NCBI GenBank assembly: GCA_900545955.1 | Contig: URAU01000002.1 | Location: 62,001-126,000 of the forward strand | Direction of reading: 5' to 3' | DNA: 64,000 nt | Source of the DNA: an uncultured Porphyromonadaceae bacterium | GTDB taxonomy: Bacteria; Bacteroidota; Bacteroidia; Bacteroidales; Muribaculaceae | Part shown: positions 42,819 to 53,000 of the stretch, piece by piece | How the letters are laid out: each line of letters opens with the position of its first letter | Position numbering within the stretch: the stretch's first letter is position 1 | Translations under genes and position numbers: made by a program | The notes under the pieces: model-generated | The model's input: the letters and a program-made list of their open reading frames with translations, nothing else | Database searches by the model: none | Told to the model about the DNA's origin: nothing

Positions 42819-43559
42819 ATGCGAAAATTCTTCAATAGAACAGAAATCAACATTGTGCTCTCGCCCGAGGGAAGCAAACGAGGATCGGTAATCGGTGCGG
42901 TTGCCCGCACGGGTCTGCCGGCTGATGCCCACATTATCTATGAAGGCTCGCGCAACCGGCTCGGCGTGGTCGACGGCGACATCAACGTAAAAGCATTCGG
43001 TCGTCCGCGCTTTCCCAACAATTTCGTCTACGGAAGCATCCGCAAAAGCAAAGCGCGCCGGAGCTTCGAGCACGCGCTCCGTCTGCGCACACTCGGCTTC
43101 ACCACTCCCCTACCCTACGGCTATGCCGAAGAATTTTTTTCACCGGTGCCCGGAGTTAAGATTCTTCGACGGAGCTACTACTTCTGCCGGCAGGTGGCGC
43201 AGCCCAACATGCGGCTCTGGGAAAGCAACGGCCAGCTTGAACAGCTGATCGAGCAGTGGGGCGCTGAAATCGCACGCCTCCACAAGGCAGGAATCTGGAT
43301 GAAGGACCACTCGGCCGGCAACGTGCTCCTCGACAAGGACGCCGACGGCAATTTTACCTTCGGATATGTAGATCTGAACCGCATCCGCTTCGACGTGACC
43401 GACGAGCGCAAGCTCATGAAGATGTTCAAGTCGGTAAGCACCTCCGGCCATTTCACCTGCCTGCTCGCCCGCGCCTATGCCCGCGCCATGGGGAAAAACG
43501 AGGCCGAGGTATCGCGTCAGGCCCGCAAGATTTTCCGCCGTTTCAACCATATCAGATAA
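42819..43559 (+). CDS. Lipopolysaccharide kinase (KdkA/InaA/WaaP-like)
   Basis: 246 residues with a eukaryotic-like kinase fold: a lysine in the N-lobe (DGDINVKAF), the catalytic loop HKAGIWMKDHSAGNVLL (Asp and Asn of the HxD...N motif) and a DFG-like YVDLNRIRF. These marks fit the Kdo/heptose kinases that phosphorylate lipid A-core sugars on the cytoplasmic face. It lies 12 nt upstream of the nucleoside kinase gene, so they are likely co-transcribed. The start codon lies right after a -7 box, raising the chance of a leaderless mRNA. Confidence 0.85.
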   Translation: MRKFFNRTEINIVLSPEGSKRGSVIGAVARTGLPADAHIIYEGSRNRLGVVDGDINVKAFGRPRFPNNFVYGSIRKSKARRSFEHALRLRTLGFTTPLPYGYAEEFFSPVPGVKILRRSYYFCRQVAQPNMRLWESNGQLEQLIEQWGAEIARLHKAGIWMKDHSAGNVLLDKDADGNFTFGYVDLNRIRFDVTDERKLMKMFKSVSTSGHFTCLLARAYARAMGKNEAEVSRQARKIFRRFNHIR

Positions 43560-43571
43560 ATCAATATAGCT

Positions 43572-45287
43572 ATGAGCTCACGCATGAAAATCTACTGCAA
43601 GAACATTCACGAATATATCGATATCGAGGGAGGCGAGACCCTCCAGGAGATTGCCACCACCCTCGCCCCGCGCCTCGTCGGTCTCGAACCCATCTGCGCC
43701 GCTGTAAACAACAAGACGGAGCCTCTGCAGTATCAGCTCTTCGGACCGAAGCAGGTGGAGTTCCTTCCGCGCGAGTCGGCATCGGGGACTCGCGTCTACG
43801 TGCGTTCGCTCTCGATGATGCTCTATTGCGCCGTACGTCAGGAGATGCCCTCTACGCGTCTGCGAATCGAGCATTCCTTAGCCGGAGGCTACTACTGCCT
43901 GCTGTTCGAAGAGCAGAAGCTTGCGGACGGCACTACGTCCCTCCAGGCCATCCCCTCGGAGCGGATTCCGGCCATCGTAGAGCGGCTGCGCACACGCATG
44001 CGCGAGCTCTGCCAGCGTGATATCCCGTTCGAACGCAAAGAACGACTAACGGCCGACATCATCGAAAAATTCCGGGAGGCCGGACTCACCGACAAGGTGA
44101 CGCTTCTTCAGACCATACGCGAGCTGTATACCACCTACTACCGTCTCGACGGCGTGGTCGACAGCTATTACGGCGCCTTGGCACCCTCCACGGGCTGTCT
44201 GTCGGTGTTCGATCTCATTCCCTACAAAGAGGGATTCCTCCTGATGGCATTCGACCGCAACCATCCCGACTGCCCTGCCCCAGAAATCGACCAGGAAAAG
44301 ATGTACCGCGCCTTCGTGGAATACAGCCACTTCAATGAGGTGATAGGTGTGGCCAACGTAGGTCAGTTAAACCGCGTGGTGGAAGAAGGGAAAGCCGCCG
44401 ACCTGATTAACGTGGCCGAAGCGATGCACGACAAGAAAATATCTTCGATAGCAGATGAAATCACGCGACGCTACCGCCTCGGAGGAGCGCGAATCGTGCT
44501 CATCGCCGGTCCGTCGTCGAGCGGCAAGACCACAACAACTAAGCGTCTGGGCATATATCTGACCACCAATCTGCTCAAGCCCAAGATGATCTCGCTCGAC
44601 AACTATTTTGTAGACCGCGACAAGACGCCGCGCGACGCCACGGGCGACTACGATTTCGAATCTCTCTACGCACTCGATCTCAAGGCCTTCAACGCCGACC
44701 TCAACGCCCTTCTGCGCGGCGAGGAAGTGAGCCTTCCGACCTATAGTTTCGAGCAGGGTAAACGCATCTATAAGGGCAACAAACTGCGTCTGGAACCTAA
44801 CTCCATCCTTCTTATCGAAGGGATTCACGGACTCAATCCGGCTCTGACCTCCGAGATTCCGGAGGAGATGAAATACCGCGTGTACGTCTCGGCGCTGACC
44901 ACACTCTCGATCGACGACCATAACTGGATACCCACCACCGACAACCGCCTGCTGCGCCGCATAATCCGCGACTACAAATATCGCGGCTCGTCGGCCGAGG
45001 AGACCATACGCCGCTGGCCGAGCGTACGCCGCGGCGAGGAGAAATGGATTTTCCCCTTCCAGGAAAACGCCGATTCCACCTTCAATTCATCGCTGCTGTT
45101 TGAATTGGGAGTAATAAAGGACTATGCCGAGGCCGTGCTCCGCGAAGTTCCCAACGACGTGCCCGAATATGCCGAAGCCTACCGTCTGCGCCGCTTCTTA
45201 GGCTACTTCAAGCAGATTCCCGAGCGCGGAGTTCCCTCCACCTCCCTCCTCCGCGAATTCCTCGGCGGCTCCTCCTTCCACTACTAA
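43572..45287 (+). CDS. TGS domain-uridine kinase-like nucleoside kinase
   Basis: 571 residues. The N-terminus (about 5-65) is a TGS-like domain (MKIYCKNIHEYIDIEGGETL), followed by a threonyl-tRNA synthetase second-domain-like segment (RIEHSLAGGYYCLLFEE) and from about residue 285 a P-loop kinase: Walker A GPSSSGKTTTTKRL, ISLDNYFVDRDKTPRD, LLIEGIHGLNP. This Bacteroidetes-type fusion is annotated as nucleoside (uridine/cytidine) kinase; the true substrate is uncertain. A second start, MKIYCKN at 43584, is possible. It converges with tonB without an obvious terminator. Confidence 0.9.
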   Translation: MSSRMKIYCKNIHEYIDIEGGETLQEIATTLAPRLVGLEPICAAVNNKTEPLQYQLFGPKQVEFLPRESASGTRVYVRSLSMMLYCAVRQEMPSTRLRIEHSLAGGYYCLLFEEQKLADGTTSLQAIPSERIPAIVERLRTRMRELCQRDIPFERKERLTADIIEKFREAGLTDKVTLLQTIRELYTTYYRLDGVVDSYYGALAPSTGCLSVFDLIPYKEGFLLMAFDRNHPDCPAPEIDQEKMYRAFVEYSHFNEVIGVANVGQLNRVVEEGKAADLINVAEAMHDKKISSIADEITRRYRLGGARIVLIAGPSSSGKTTTTKRLGIYLTTNLLKPKMISLDNYFVDRDKTPRDATGDYDFESLYALDLKAFNADLNALLRGEEVSLPTYSFEQGKRIYKGNKLRLEPNSILLIEGIHGLNPALTSEIPEEMKYRVYVSALTTLSIDDHNWIPTTDNRLLRRIIRDYKYRGSSAEETIRRWPSVRRGEEKWIFPFQENADSTFNSSLLFELGVIKDYAEAVLREVPNDVPEYAEAYRLRRFLGYFKQIPERGVPSTSLLREFLGGSSFHY

Positions 45288-45334
45288 AATATCTGTGGAA
45301 ACGGAGAATATCTGCAAAGATTGCTTGAAAAAAG

Positions 45335-46138
45335 TTATTTGAAGACCCAGGTGATGATGCCGGATTGGGTGGGGGAGCCTTCGAGAACGGAGAAGCGGCA
45401 CTGACGGGTGCGCTCCACGCAGTTGCGGCGCATGGAGGCGTCGGAGGCTACAGTGCCGGAGCTGTGGGCGGCATCGTAGGTGGCGGAGGTTACGTGGCCC
45501 TGGGCGTCGACCTTAACGCGCACGGCTATCACGCCGAGTTTGGTAGAGGGCACGCGCGACCAATTTTCCATCGTACGGCCTTTCAGGCCGTTGCCCGGAG
45601 TGCCTGAGATGGCGCCTTTGTCGGAGTTGCCCTCCACGGAACCGGGTGTGCCCTTCCCTTTACCGCCGCCGAAGGCTTTGCTGGTGGCGTCGGCCACATT
45701 CTTCTTCGCCTGCTGTCGGCGTGCTGCTTCCTGACGCTCTTTCTCACGCTGAAGTTCTTCCTTGGTAGGTCCTTCCTGCTCCTTCTTCACTTTGGCGGGC
45801 GAGGGGCGCTCAGAAGTGACCGTAGGCTTGGGTTCGGCCGCTTTTCCGGCATCTACGGCACCGGAGGCGTCCTGTGTAGGCTCGGGATTGTCGACGGCAG
45901 AGGGCGCGGGCTCGTCGACGGGAGCCACCGGATCGAGAATGTCGCCCGTACGCACAAATTCGCCTGAGGCATAGAGATCCTCGACCTGGTCGAAAACGAT
46001 ATTCTCCTCAGGCTCGGGAGGCCAGGGCGTCAGTTCATCGGGCGGGAACTTCAGGAAGGTGTGGAGAAACACCAGAAGCACCAGCAGATGGAACGCTATG
46101 GCTACGACAATGGCTATTATGCGGTCGGACTTTTTCAA
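45335..46138 (-). CDS. tonB: TonB/TolA-like energy transducer
   Basis: 267 residues. Short cytoplasmic N-terminus, one helix (IAIVVAIAFHLLVLLVFLHT), a Pro/Glu/Lys-rich periplasmic spacer (about 35-150), a Gly/Ser-rich linker and a C-terminal TonB_C-like fold (TKLGVIAVRVKVDAQGHVTS ... SGIITWVFK). It carries proton-motive energy from ExbBD to outer-membrane receptors. It overlaps exbD by 4 nt (ATGA). A helical charged stretch (KEELQREKERQEAARRQQAK) resembles TolA, so a Tol-type role is an alternative. Confidence 0.88.
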   Translation of the reverse strand: MKKSDRIIAIVVAIAFHLLVLLVFLHTFLKFPPDELTPWPPEPEENIVFDQVEDLYASGEFVRTGDILDPVAPVDEPAPSAVDNPEPTQDASGAVDAGKAAEPKPTVTSERPSPAKVKKEQEGPTKEELQREKERQEAARRQQAKKNVADATSKAFGGGKGKGTPGSVEGNSDKGAISGTPGNGLKGRTMENWSRVPSTKLGVIAVRVKVDAQGHVTSATYDAAHSSGTVASDASMRRNCVERTRQCRFSVLEGSPTQSGIITWVFK

Positions 46139-46632
46139 TCTTGCTGAGTGGATTGGTTAGGAGTGGTCATATCGCCGGAGAGGTCGGTGGCTGGCACGGC
46201 GTCGGGCAGGATATCCTGCGCGTGGTTGGCCACGGGCTTGGTGGCGAGCACCATCTTGATATTGTTGGAGGCCCCGGCGTTGAGCACCTCGACGATGCGG
46301 CCGTAGGGCACGTTTTCGTCGGCATAGAGGGCGATGAATCCGGTGGAATCCTGCTCGTGGGCCATCTTGAGGAAGGGCACGAGCGCATCAATCTGGAGCG
46401 GCTGCGGCTGCTCGTCGCCGGCCGAACCGTAGATATTTTTGTCGGCGTCGATATATATGCGTGTAGAGGGCTTGAGAGCGCTCTGCTCGGTGCTCTGCGG
46501 GAGGTTGACCTCAAGGCCGGTGGGGAACACGAAGGTCGAGGTCACCATAAAGAAGATGAGCAGGAGGAATATCACGTCGGTCATCGAGGCCATCGAGAAG
46601 GCCGACATCATGGAGTGTTGACGTTTGAGCAT
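46135..46632 (-). CDS. exbD: ExbD/TolR biopolymer transport protein
   Basis: 165 residues: the N-terminal MASMTDVIFLLLIFFMVTST is the single transmembrane helix with the conserved proton-carrying Asp, followed by a periplasmic ExbD/TolR fold (EVNLPQ ... YADENVPYGRIVEVLNAG). Partner of ExbB and TonB encoded either side; 39 nt after exbB and overlapping tonB. Confidence 0.93.
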   Translation of the reverse strand: MLKRQHSMMSAFSMASMTDVIFLLLIFFMVTSTFVFPTGLEVNLPQSTEQSALKPSTRIYIDADKNIYGSAGDEQPQPLQIDALVPFLKMAHEQDSTGFIALYADENVPYGRIVEVLNAGASNNIKMVLATKPVANHAQDILPDAVPATDLSGDMTTPNQSTQQD

Positions 46633-46671
46633 GGCAGGCTGATTGGGGAGTGATGGACGTGAGCCGCGGCG

Positions 46672-47358
46672 TCAGACGGCAGGCTCGTTGAGAAGGTCCA
46701 TGAATTCCATTGATTTCGACTCGAGCATGTTCATCACCGAGTTGATGCGCGCCACCAGATAGTTGTAGGCGAACAGGGCGATTACGCCCACCACGAGGCC
46801 GGCCACGGTGGTTACGAGGGCTGTATAGATACCCGACGAGAAGGTGGCGATGTTGGCTGAATTGCCCTCGGAGGCAATCGCGTAGAAGGCCTGCACCATG
46901 CCTACGACTGTACCCAGGAAGCCGAGCATAGGGGCGCCGGCGGCCGTAGTAGCTAGCCACGGAAGGCCTTTGGAGAGCGAGGCAATCTCGATGTTGCCGG
47001 TGTTTTCGACAGCTGCGAGGATATCGTTGACCGGACGGCCGATACGGCTGATTCCCTTGGCGATGAGGCGCGCATAGGGTGTTCCGGTCTTCTTGCATAG
47101 ATTGAAGGCGCTCTCGATTTCACCTTCATGGATGTAGTCGCGGATGCGCTTCATGAACGTATCGTCCTCGCGGGCGGCGCGGTTTATCACAATGGCGCGC
47201 TCCACAAAGATGTAGATGCACACCAGCGAGAGCAGGGCGAGCACAATCATTAGAGGGCCGCCGCGGAGGCAGAGGTCCCAGAGCGAGAGTTCAACTTGTT
47301 GGTTTACGGCGGCAGTTGCGGCCGGTGTGCCGGTGATGGCAGCGTCGAGCAAAATCAT
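46672..47358 (-). CDS. exbB: MotA/TolQ/ExbB proton channel protein
   Basis: 228 residues with three transmembrane helices: GPLMIVLALLSLVCIYIFVE, then the paired C-terminal helices LPWLATTAAGAPMLGFLGTV and ALVTTVAGLVVGVIALFAYN. The middle helix pattern GLPWLATTAAGAPMLGFLGTVVGM is the family signature. It forms the pentameric motor with ExbD, energising TonB. It lies 66 nt downstream of pdxJ, suggesting one transcript pdxJ-exbB-exbD-tonB. Confidence 0.93.
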   Translation of the reverse strand: MILLDAAITGTPAATAAVNQQVELSLWDLCLRGGPLMIVLALLSLVCIYIFVERAIVINRAAREDDTFMKRIRDYIHEGEIESAFNLCKKTGTPYARLIAKGISRIGRPVNDILAAVENTGNIEIASLSKGLPWLATTAAGAPMLGFLGTVVGMVQAFYAIASEGNSANIATFSSGIYTALVTTVAGLVVGVIALFAYNYLVARINSVMNMLESKSMEFMDLLNEPAV

Positions 47359-47424
47359 TATATTGGTTTATAGATTACGGGGTGACAGAAAGTGCTGCGG
47401 ACGGCTCCGAGGAGTGCAGAGAGA

Positions 47425-48147
47425 TTATTTCAGGCAGCCCTTGTACTGGCGGATGGTCTCCTCCAGGCCGAGGTAGAGCGCGTCGCAGATGAGAGCGTGG
47501 CCGATGGATACTTCGTTGATATGGGGCACGTTCTCCTTGAAATAGCGAAGATTTTTAAGGCTGAGGTCGTGGCCGGCGTTGATGCCCAGGCCAGCCTTTC
47601 GGGCGGCGCGGGCGGCCTCCACGTAGGGTGCCACGGCGCGCTCGGGGTCGCGCTCGTAGAGGTCGGCGTAGGGTTTGGTATACAGCTCCACGCGGTCGGC
47701 TCCGGCTTTGGCGGCCAGTCGGATATTCTCCACGTCGGTATCCACGAAAATCGAGCTTCGTATGCCGGCCTCGCGCAGCGAGTCGATGATTCCGGTGAGG
47801 AAGTCCATGTTGGCACCGACATCCCATCCGGCCGACGAGGTGAGCGCGTCGGGTGCGTCGGGCACCAGAGTGACCTGCTCGGGTTTCACCATGAGCACAA
47901 GCTTCATGAACTCAGGCGAGGGGTATCCCTCGATATTGAATTCCGTCTTCACGAGCGGACGGAGGGTGAACACGTCGTCGCGGCGGATATGGCGCTCATC
48001 GGGACGCGGATGCACCGTGATTCCGTCGGCGCCGAAGCGCTCGCAGGCCTGGGCCACCTGGGCCAGGTCGGGATTATTTTCGCCACGCGCATTGCGCAAA
48101 GTAGCTATTTTATTTATATTTACGCTTAGATTGGTAGTCATTGCCAT
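47425..48147 (-). CDS. pdxJ: Pyridoxine 5'-phosphate synthase
   Basis: 240 residues from ATG 48147 (MAMTTNLSVNINKIATLRNA); ATG 48141 is equally possible. TIM-barrel motifs: NINKIATLRNARG with active lysine, ITVHPRPDERHI, EFNIEGYP, VTLVPDAP, FVDTD, RVELYT, GINAGHDLSL and EVSIGHAL. It condenses 1-deoxy-D-xylulose 5-phosphate with aminoacetone phosphate to make PNP, using the product of the branch containing PdxB (10656). A -7 box lies 12 nt upstream. It leads the exbB-exbD-tonB genes. Confidence 0.96.
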   Translation of the reverse strand: MAMTTNLSVNINKIATLRNARGENNPDLAQVAQACERFGADGITVHPRPDERHIRRDDVFTLRPLVKTEFNIEGYPSPEFMKLVLMVKPEQVTLVPDAPDALTSSAGWDVGANMDFLTGIIDSLREAGIRSSIFVDTDVENIRLAAKAGADRVELYTKPYADLYERDPERAVAPYVEAARAARKAGLGINAGHDLSLKNLRYFKENVPHINEVSIGHALICDALYLGLEETIRQYKGCLK

Positions 48148-48159
48148 GTTGTTGAGTTG

Positions 48160-48167
48160 CAAATTTA
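48160..48167 (-). promoter_or_regulatory. -7 element for pdxJ-exbBD-tonB
   Basis: Minus strand TAAATTTG, ending 12 nt before ATG 48147; no -33 at standard spacing. Confidence 0.5.
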
Positions 48168-48227
48168 CCAAGAAATTTCAACACGCCGACCCGCCCTCGT
48201 GCGAAATCTTGCCGCATTAACAGAAAT

Positions 48228-49721
48228 TTACACTCCGCTCTCGTCCTCCTTTATTATGAGAAGGGTATCGGCGGGGTGGAGCCGTCGGTGGCCGTTGGGC
48301 ACGATATAGCGGTTGCCGCGGCGTATCATTATCACGAGCGAGCCGGCCGGGAGCTGCATCTCGCTCAGAGTGGAGGCCTTGGCCAGATGTTCGGGGGTGA
48401 GGGTGAGGGTCTGGAGAGAAGTGGGAAGCTCGTCGGCGAGTTCCACGCCGAAATCGTCGTCGCCATGACTGTCGGAATCCACAAGGTCGAGCCGACGGGC
48501 TGCCGAAATGACGGTAGTTCCCTGAATGAGAAGAGAAAGGATTGTAATGAAGAATACTATATTGAATATCTGACCAGCTCCTTCTATGCCGGCCACCACC
48601 GGATAGGTGGCGAAGATGATGGGCACCGCGCCGCGCAGGCCCACCCACGAGATGAAAGCCTTCGACTTAATGCTGACCTTGCGCATCGGCGCCAGCGAGA
48701 GGAACACACTGAGCGGGCGCCCCACGAGAATCATGAATACGCCGATCAGGAGCGAGACAGGAGCCACGGAAATCATTTCATGCGGATTGACCAGCAAGCC
48801 AAGCATAAGAAAGACCACAATCTGGGCGAACCACGTCATTCCGTCGAGAATCTTCGCTATGCCGCGGTGATTGGGCAGCGGAGCATTGCCGATTACGATG
48901 CCGCAGATATATACGGCGAGATAGCCGTTGCCAGCAAGGGCGGTTGTACCGGCAAAAGTGAAGAATACCGCGCCGATCATGAGGATTGAAATCATGGATG
49001 CGGCCTGCCCGGCGTCCTCGCGGTTGGACGAGCGGGCATCGATACGCCGGTATATCCCGATCAACCATAGCGTTATCTTTCCCATCACGAAGCCTCCGGC
49101 GATTCCTACACCGAACTGCAGCAGAAGCTCCACCACGAGGGCACCCGCCGAAAGCGAGCCACCTATGGTTATGGTCTCGATAAGAATTATCGTGAGCATA
49201 TAGGCCATGGGGTCGTTCGAGCCGCTTTCAAGCTCGAGCATGGGGCGCAGGTGGTTGCGCAATCCCACTTTCTGGCTGCCGAGAATGCCGAATACGGAGG
49301 CCGAATCGGTCGACGACATAGTGGACGCCAGCAGAAGTGACGGCAACAGAGCGAAATGGATGTTGGTCCAGCTCATGCCGGAAAGCCACCAGATGAAAAC
49401 ACCGGTGAGAAGTGCGGTGAGGAGGACGCCCACGGTGGATAGCACCAGTCCCGGCAACACTACAGGGCGGATTGCCGCGATTTTGGTGCCCATGCCGCCC
49501 GAAAAGAGGATGATGCAGAGAGCTATCATACCGATGAACTGGGCGGTATGCATGTTGCTGAACTGGATGCCCACGCCGTCGGTGCCGAAAGCCATCCCGA
49601 CCAGAAGGAAGATAAGCAGAAGCGGCAGGCCGAACCGGTAGCTCGACTTGCCGATGAGCACGCCCGCAATCAGCAGCGTGGAGCCGATAAGCAGAATGTT
49701 TTCAGTGGTGATATACTCCAT
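48228..49721 (-). CDS. Potassium/proton antiporter (CPA1 NhaP2/CvrA type) with RCK_C domain
   Basis: 497 residues. Twelve to thirteen hydrophobic helices, including LLLASTMSSTDSASVFGILG and the ion-binding LELESGSNDPMAYMLT pair (Asp in SND), then a TrkA-C/RCK_C-like cytoplasmic domain (LAKASTLSEMQLPAGSLVIM ... LHPADTLLIIKEDE). NhaP2-type antiporters expel K+ in exchange for H+; the regulatory domain suggests nucleotide gating. Its stop lies about 80 bp upstream of pdxJ's start on the same strand. Confidence 0.92.
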   Translation of the reverse strand: MEYITTENILLIGSTLLIAGVLIGKSSYRFGLPLLLIFLLVGMAFGTDGVGIQFSNMHTAQFIGMIALCIILFSGGMGTKIAAIRPVVLPGLVLSTVGVLLTALLTGVFIWWLSGMSWTNIHFALLPSLLLASTMSSTDSASVFGILGSQKVGLRNHLRPMLELESGSNDPMAYMLTIILIETITIGGSLSAGALVVELLLQFGVGIAGGFVMGKITLWLIGIYRRIDARSSNREDAGQAASMISILMIGAVFFTFAGTTALAGNGYLAVYICGIVIGNAPLPNHRGIAKILDGMTWFAQIVVFLMLGLLVNPHEMISVAPVSLLIGVFMILVGRPLSVFLSLAPMRKVSIKSKAFISWVGLRGAVPIIFATYPVVAGIEGAGQIFNIVFFITILSLLIQGTTVISAARRLDLVDSDSHGDDDFGVELADELPTSLQTLTLTPEHLAKASTLSEMQLPAGSLVIMIRRGNRYIVPNGHRRLHPADTLLIIKEDESGV

Positions 49722-49761
49722 AGGGGTTCATCAGAGGAAATATTCTATAATTACAGTGTCA

Positions 49762-49769
49762 CAAAATTA
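49762..49769 (-). promoter_or_regulatory. -7 element for the antiporter
   Basis: Minus strand TAATTTTG, 40 nt before the ATG at 49721. Confidence 0.45.
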
Positions 49770-49881
49770 ACTTTTTTAACGCAATGAAAGAATGCCGAAC
49801 GCAAAAAAGCAATCAGAATGCAATATCATAAGATTATAACGTCCAAAAACGCAAAACAACCTTAATTTTATAGAAATTTTC

Positions 49882-49912
49882 TTGCCAAAAGTACAAATTT
49901 CGCCTAATTTTG
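49882..49912 (+). promoter_or_regulatory. Full Bacteroidetes promoter for the second surface-protein gene
   Basis: TTG at 49882-49884, exactly 20 nt spacer, TAATTTTG at 49905-49912. A leader of roughly 110 nt precedes the ATG at 50029. Confidence 0.75.
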
Positions 49913-50028
49913 CACATAATAACCGATTTATTCACAAAAATCAATCCGCACCACGCAATCGGAAACCTTTCCTCCCTTTTACTTCAGCGCAATAGTTAAC
50001 TTAATATTTATCACCAATCATCACTAAA

Positions 50029-53000
50029 ATGCGAAAAATCATTACATTGATGGGGGGGTAGCTATACTTCTTAATGCAAGCATAGCTTCTGCCGCTCCGC
50101 TCGCACCGCGTCCCGTAGAGGAACTGCTGGGCCTCCGCCCCGGCACCACCGCCACGCAATTCACATCGGCCGCACCTGTGAGCAACCATCAGGCGCCCGC
50201 ACGCCGCTCCTACGCCACGACAACCGGCGAGACCGGCGCGGCAGCAGCCAAAATCAACGCAAGTGTAGTCTATCCCGACAACGTAGCCGGCATGTGGAGC
50301 TATTCCACCACGGAATGGAATCCCACCCGCCTTGCCACCGGAATCCTCGCCACCGGCGGAGGTTTCGCCGCGAAAGGCTACTACTACATCAACCGCTACA
50401 TCGAGGTGATGGGTCTGGAGGAAATCAAGACCATCAACTACAACCTTTCCGACTGGAGCGAATACGACAGCTATACGGGCTACATCCAGTATGTAGCCAC
50501 CACCATGGCCTACAATCCCCTCCGCGACGAGGTATACGGCTGCTTCATCAATCCGGAGCGCACGGGCTACAACTTCGTGGAATGGAACTACAGCTATTTC
50601 GGAATCAAACGTACCATCTGCCCCATCGTGCGCCCCTGGAGCGGTTGCGCGTTCTCGTCCGACGGCACCCTCTACGCCATAGAGCGCAACGGCGACCTCT
50701 ACACCGTCGACATCAAGACCGGCGAGATGACTCTCGTGGGTTCCACCGGAGTGAAATCCGACTATATCGGCGACGCCACCATCGACCCGGCAACCGACAC
50801 TATGTACTGGTCGGTAACAACCGATACGGACTTCGGCCTCTACACCGTCGACCTCAAGACCGCCAAGGCAACCAAGGCCTACGAGCTCCTCAACGAAGAG
50901 CAGCTCTGCGGCATGTATGTGCCCGAGCCCGAGGTAGAGCGGTCGCCCGACGCCCCCGCTAAAATCTCCTCTTCGCCAAGTGCGAACTTCTCCGGCTCAT
51001 CGCTGACGGGAACCATCATCTTCTATACGCCCACCTATACAATCGGGCAGGAACGTCTCGACGCCGAAACCGACCTTACCTATACCGTGCGTGCCAACGG
51101 AGACGTAATCGCTACCGGCACATGCACACCCGGCAACAAGCGTACTTCAGTGTCTGTAACCCTCACCGAACCCGACAACTATTACTTCACCGTGACGACC
51201 TCCAACGACGCCGGCGAATCGGAGCCCAACGGAACCAAGAAATTCGTCGGCCCCGATACTCCCAAGCCTTCGACTGTGACCGCCACAGTTCAGGGTACAA
51301 CGGTGAACCTCAGCTGGACATCGCCCTCGTCGTCGGGTGTCAACGGCGGCAACGTGGCCTACTCCAACGCCACCTATCGTGTAGTGCGCTATCCCGACGG
51401 CAAAGTGATTGCCGACGCAGAGACGGCGCGTAAGGCAACCGACGTTATAGAAATGCCGGCCGTGCGCACGGCCTATACCTACGGCGTGGTTTCGACCGTC
51501 GACGGCCTCTCCTCCACCGAAGCCAAATCGGCAGAAATCGTGCTGGGCCCGATCGTGCCCCCTTATGAAGGCAGCTTCACCGCCGCTACCTCTCTGGCCG
51601 GCTGGACGATTCTCAACGTCAACACCGACGACTACACCTGGAAATACTCATCGTCGAGCAAAGCTCTGGAAGCCTACGGCTCCAAAGGATTCGACGACTG
51701 GGCCATCACGCCGGCCGTAAAAGTGCGCGAAGGCTCCTCATACCCCTTCGCCATCACCCTCAAGACCAGCAACTACTACGAAGAGACCTTCGAGGTGAAA
51801 TGGGGCACCGCTCCCACTGTTGAGGCCATGACAAACACACTCATCGAGCCCACCGCAGTCAAGAGTTCGACCGCCCAGACCTTCCAGGGCGAAATCATGG
51901 CCGAGGAAACCGCTGAAATCTATATCGGCATCCATGCCGCCACCGCCGGGAAATCCAGCACAATCGACGTAATCTCATTCACCATCGGCGACGGTACAAA
52001 TGCCAACGCACCGGCTGCCGTGACCGATCTTGCCGTGATAACCCCCGTCGACGGCACCCGCAAGGCCGACATCACATTCACCGCACCCTCCAAGACCGTC
52101 AAAGGCGAGGACCTCACCGGCGACAATGCATGTACGGCAATCGTCGTGACGCGCGACGGCACGGTTATCGCAACCCTCACCGAAAACATCGGTCCGGGGG
52201 CGAATGTGGCCCTCACCGACAATGCCGAAACCCTCACCCTGGGCAAGCACCTGTATGCCGTTGTGGCCTCTAATGTCCACGGCGACAGCCCGGCCGCCGA
52301 GTGCGAGGCCCTCGTCGGCGCCCGCAAGCCTGTGGCTCCGGAATCGGCCAAGATGATTGAAGACGGCAACACGGGCAAGGTAACTATCAGCTGGACTCCC
52401 GTAACAACCGACGTGGAAGGCAACAGCTTCAACGCCGATGCCGTAAGCTACCGCGTAATCAACCGCGAATACGAAACCGTAGCCGACAACGTGAAGGGCA
52501 CATCCGTGACTCTGACCGCCGTAGAAGAGGGCGAGCAGGCATTCTGCCAGTTCGGCGTCTACGCCGTGACCGCCGGAGGCGAATCCGACAAGATGGCCGC
52601 CACCGACTACAAGCCTGTAGGAGCCGCCTATCCGACACCATGGGCAGAATCGTTCAAGGACAAGACCGTCTCCACAATCTTCGGCTACAACTACATTTCG
52701 GGCCGCGAGCCCTGGCGCTTCGTATCCCAGCACGACTGGGGATTCGGCCCTCAGGACAACGACGGCGGATTCACCTACCTCGAGGCCTACAGCGGCGACA
52801 TTACCGCTCTGGTCACCGGTAAAATCAACCTCGAAGGTCTGAGCAATCCCGCCTTCACCTACTATACCTACAACTACCAGAACTCCCTGGCCAATCCTAC
52901 CAACAAGCTCTCCGTGCAGGTAGACAAGGGCGATGGCAACGGCTTCGTGACCGTGCAGACCGACCGCGTATGCGAAACGGGCGAAGCCAATACTTGGAAC

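Larger units (their letters stand above)
49722..50028. other. AT-rich divergent regulatory region
   Basis: About 307 bp between the antiporter (minus) and the surface-protein gene (plus). It holds a minus-strand -7 box TAATTTTG at 49762-49769 and a complete plus-strand promoter at 49882-49912. No open reading frame of interest and no hairpin terminator was seen. Confidence 0.6.
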
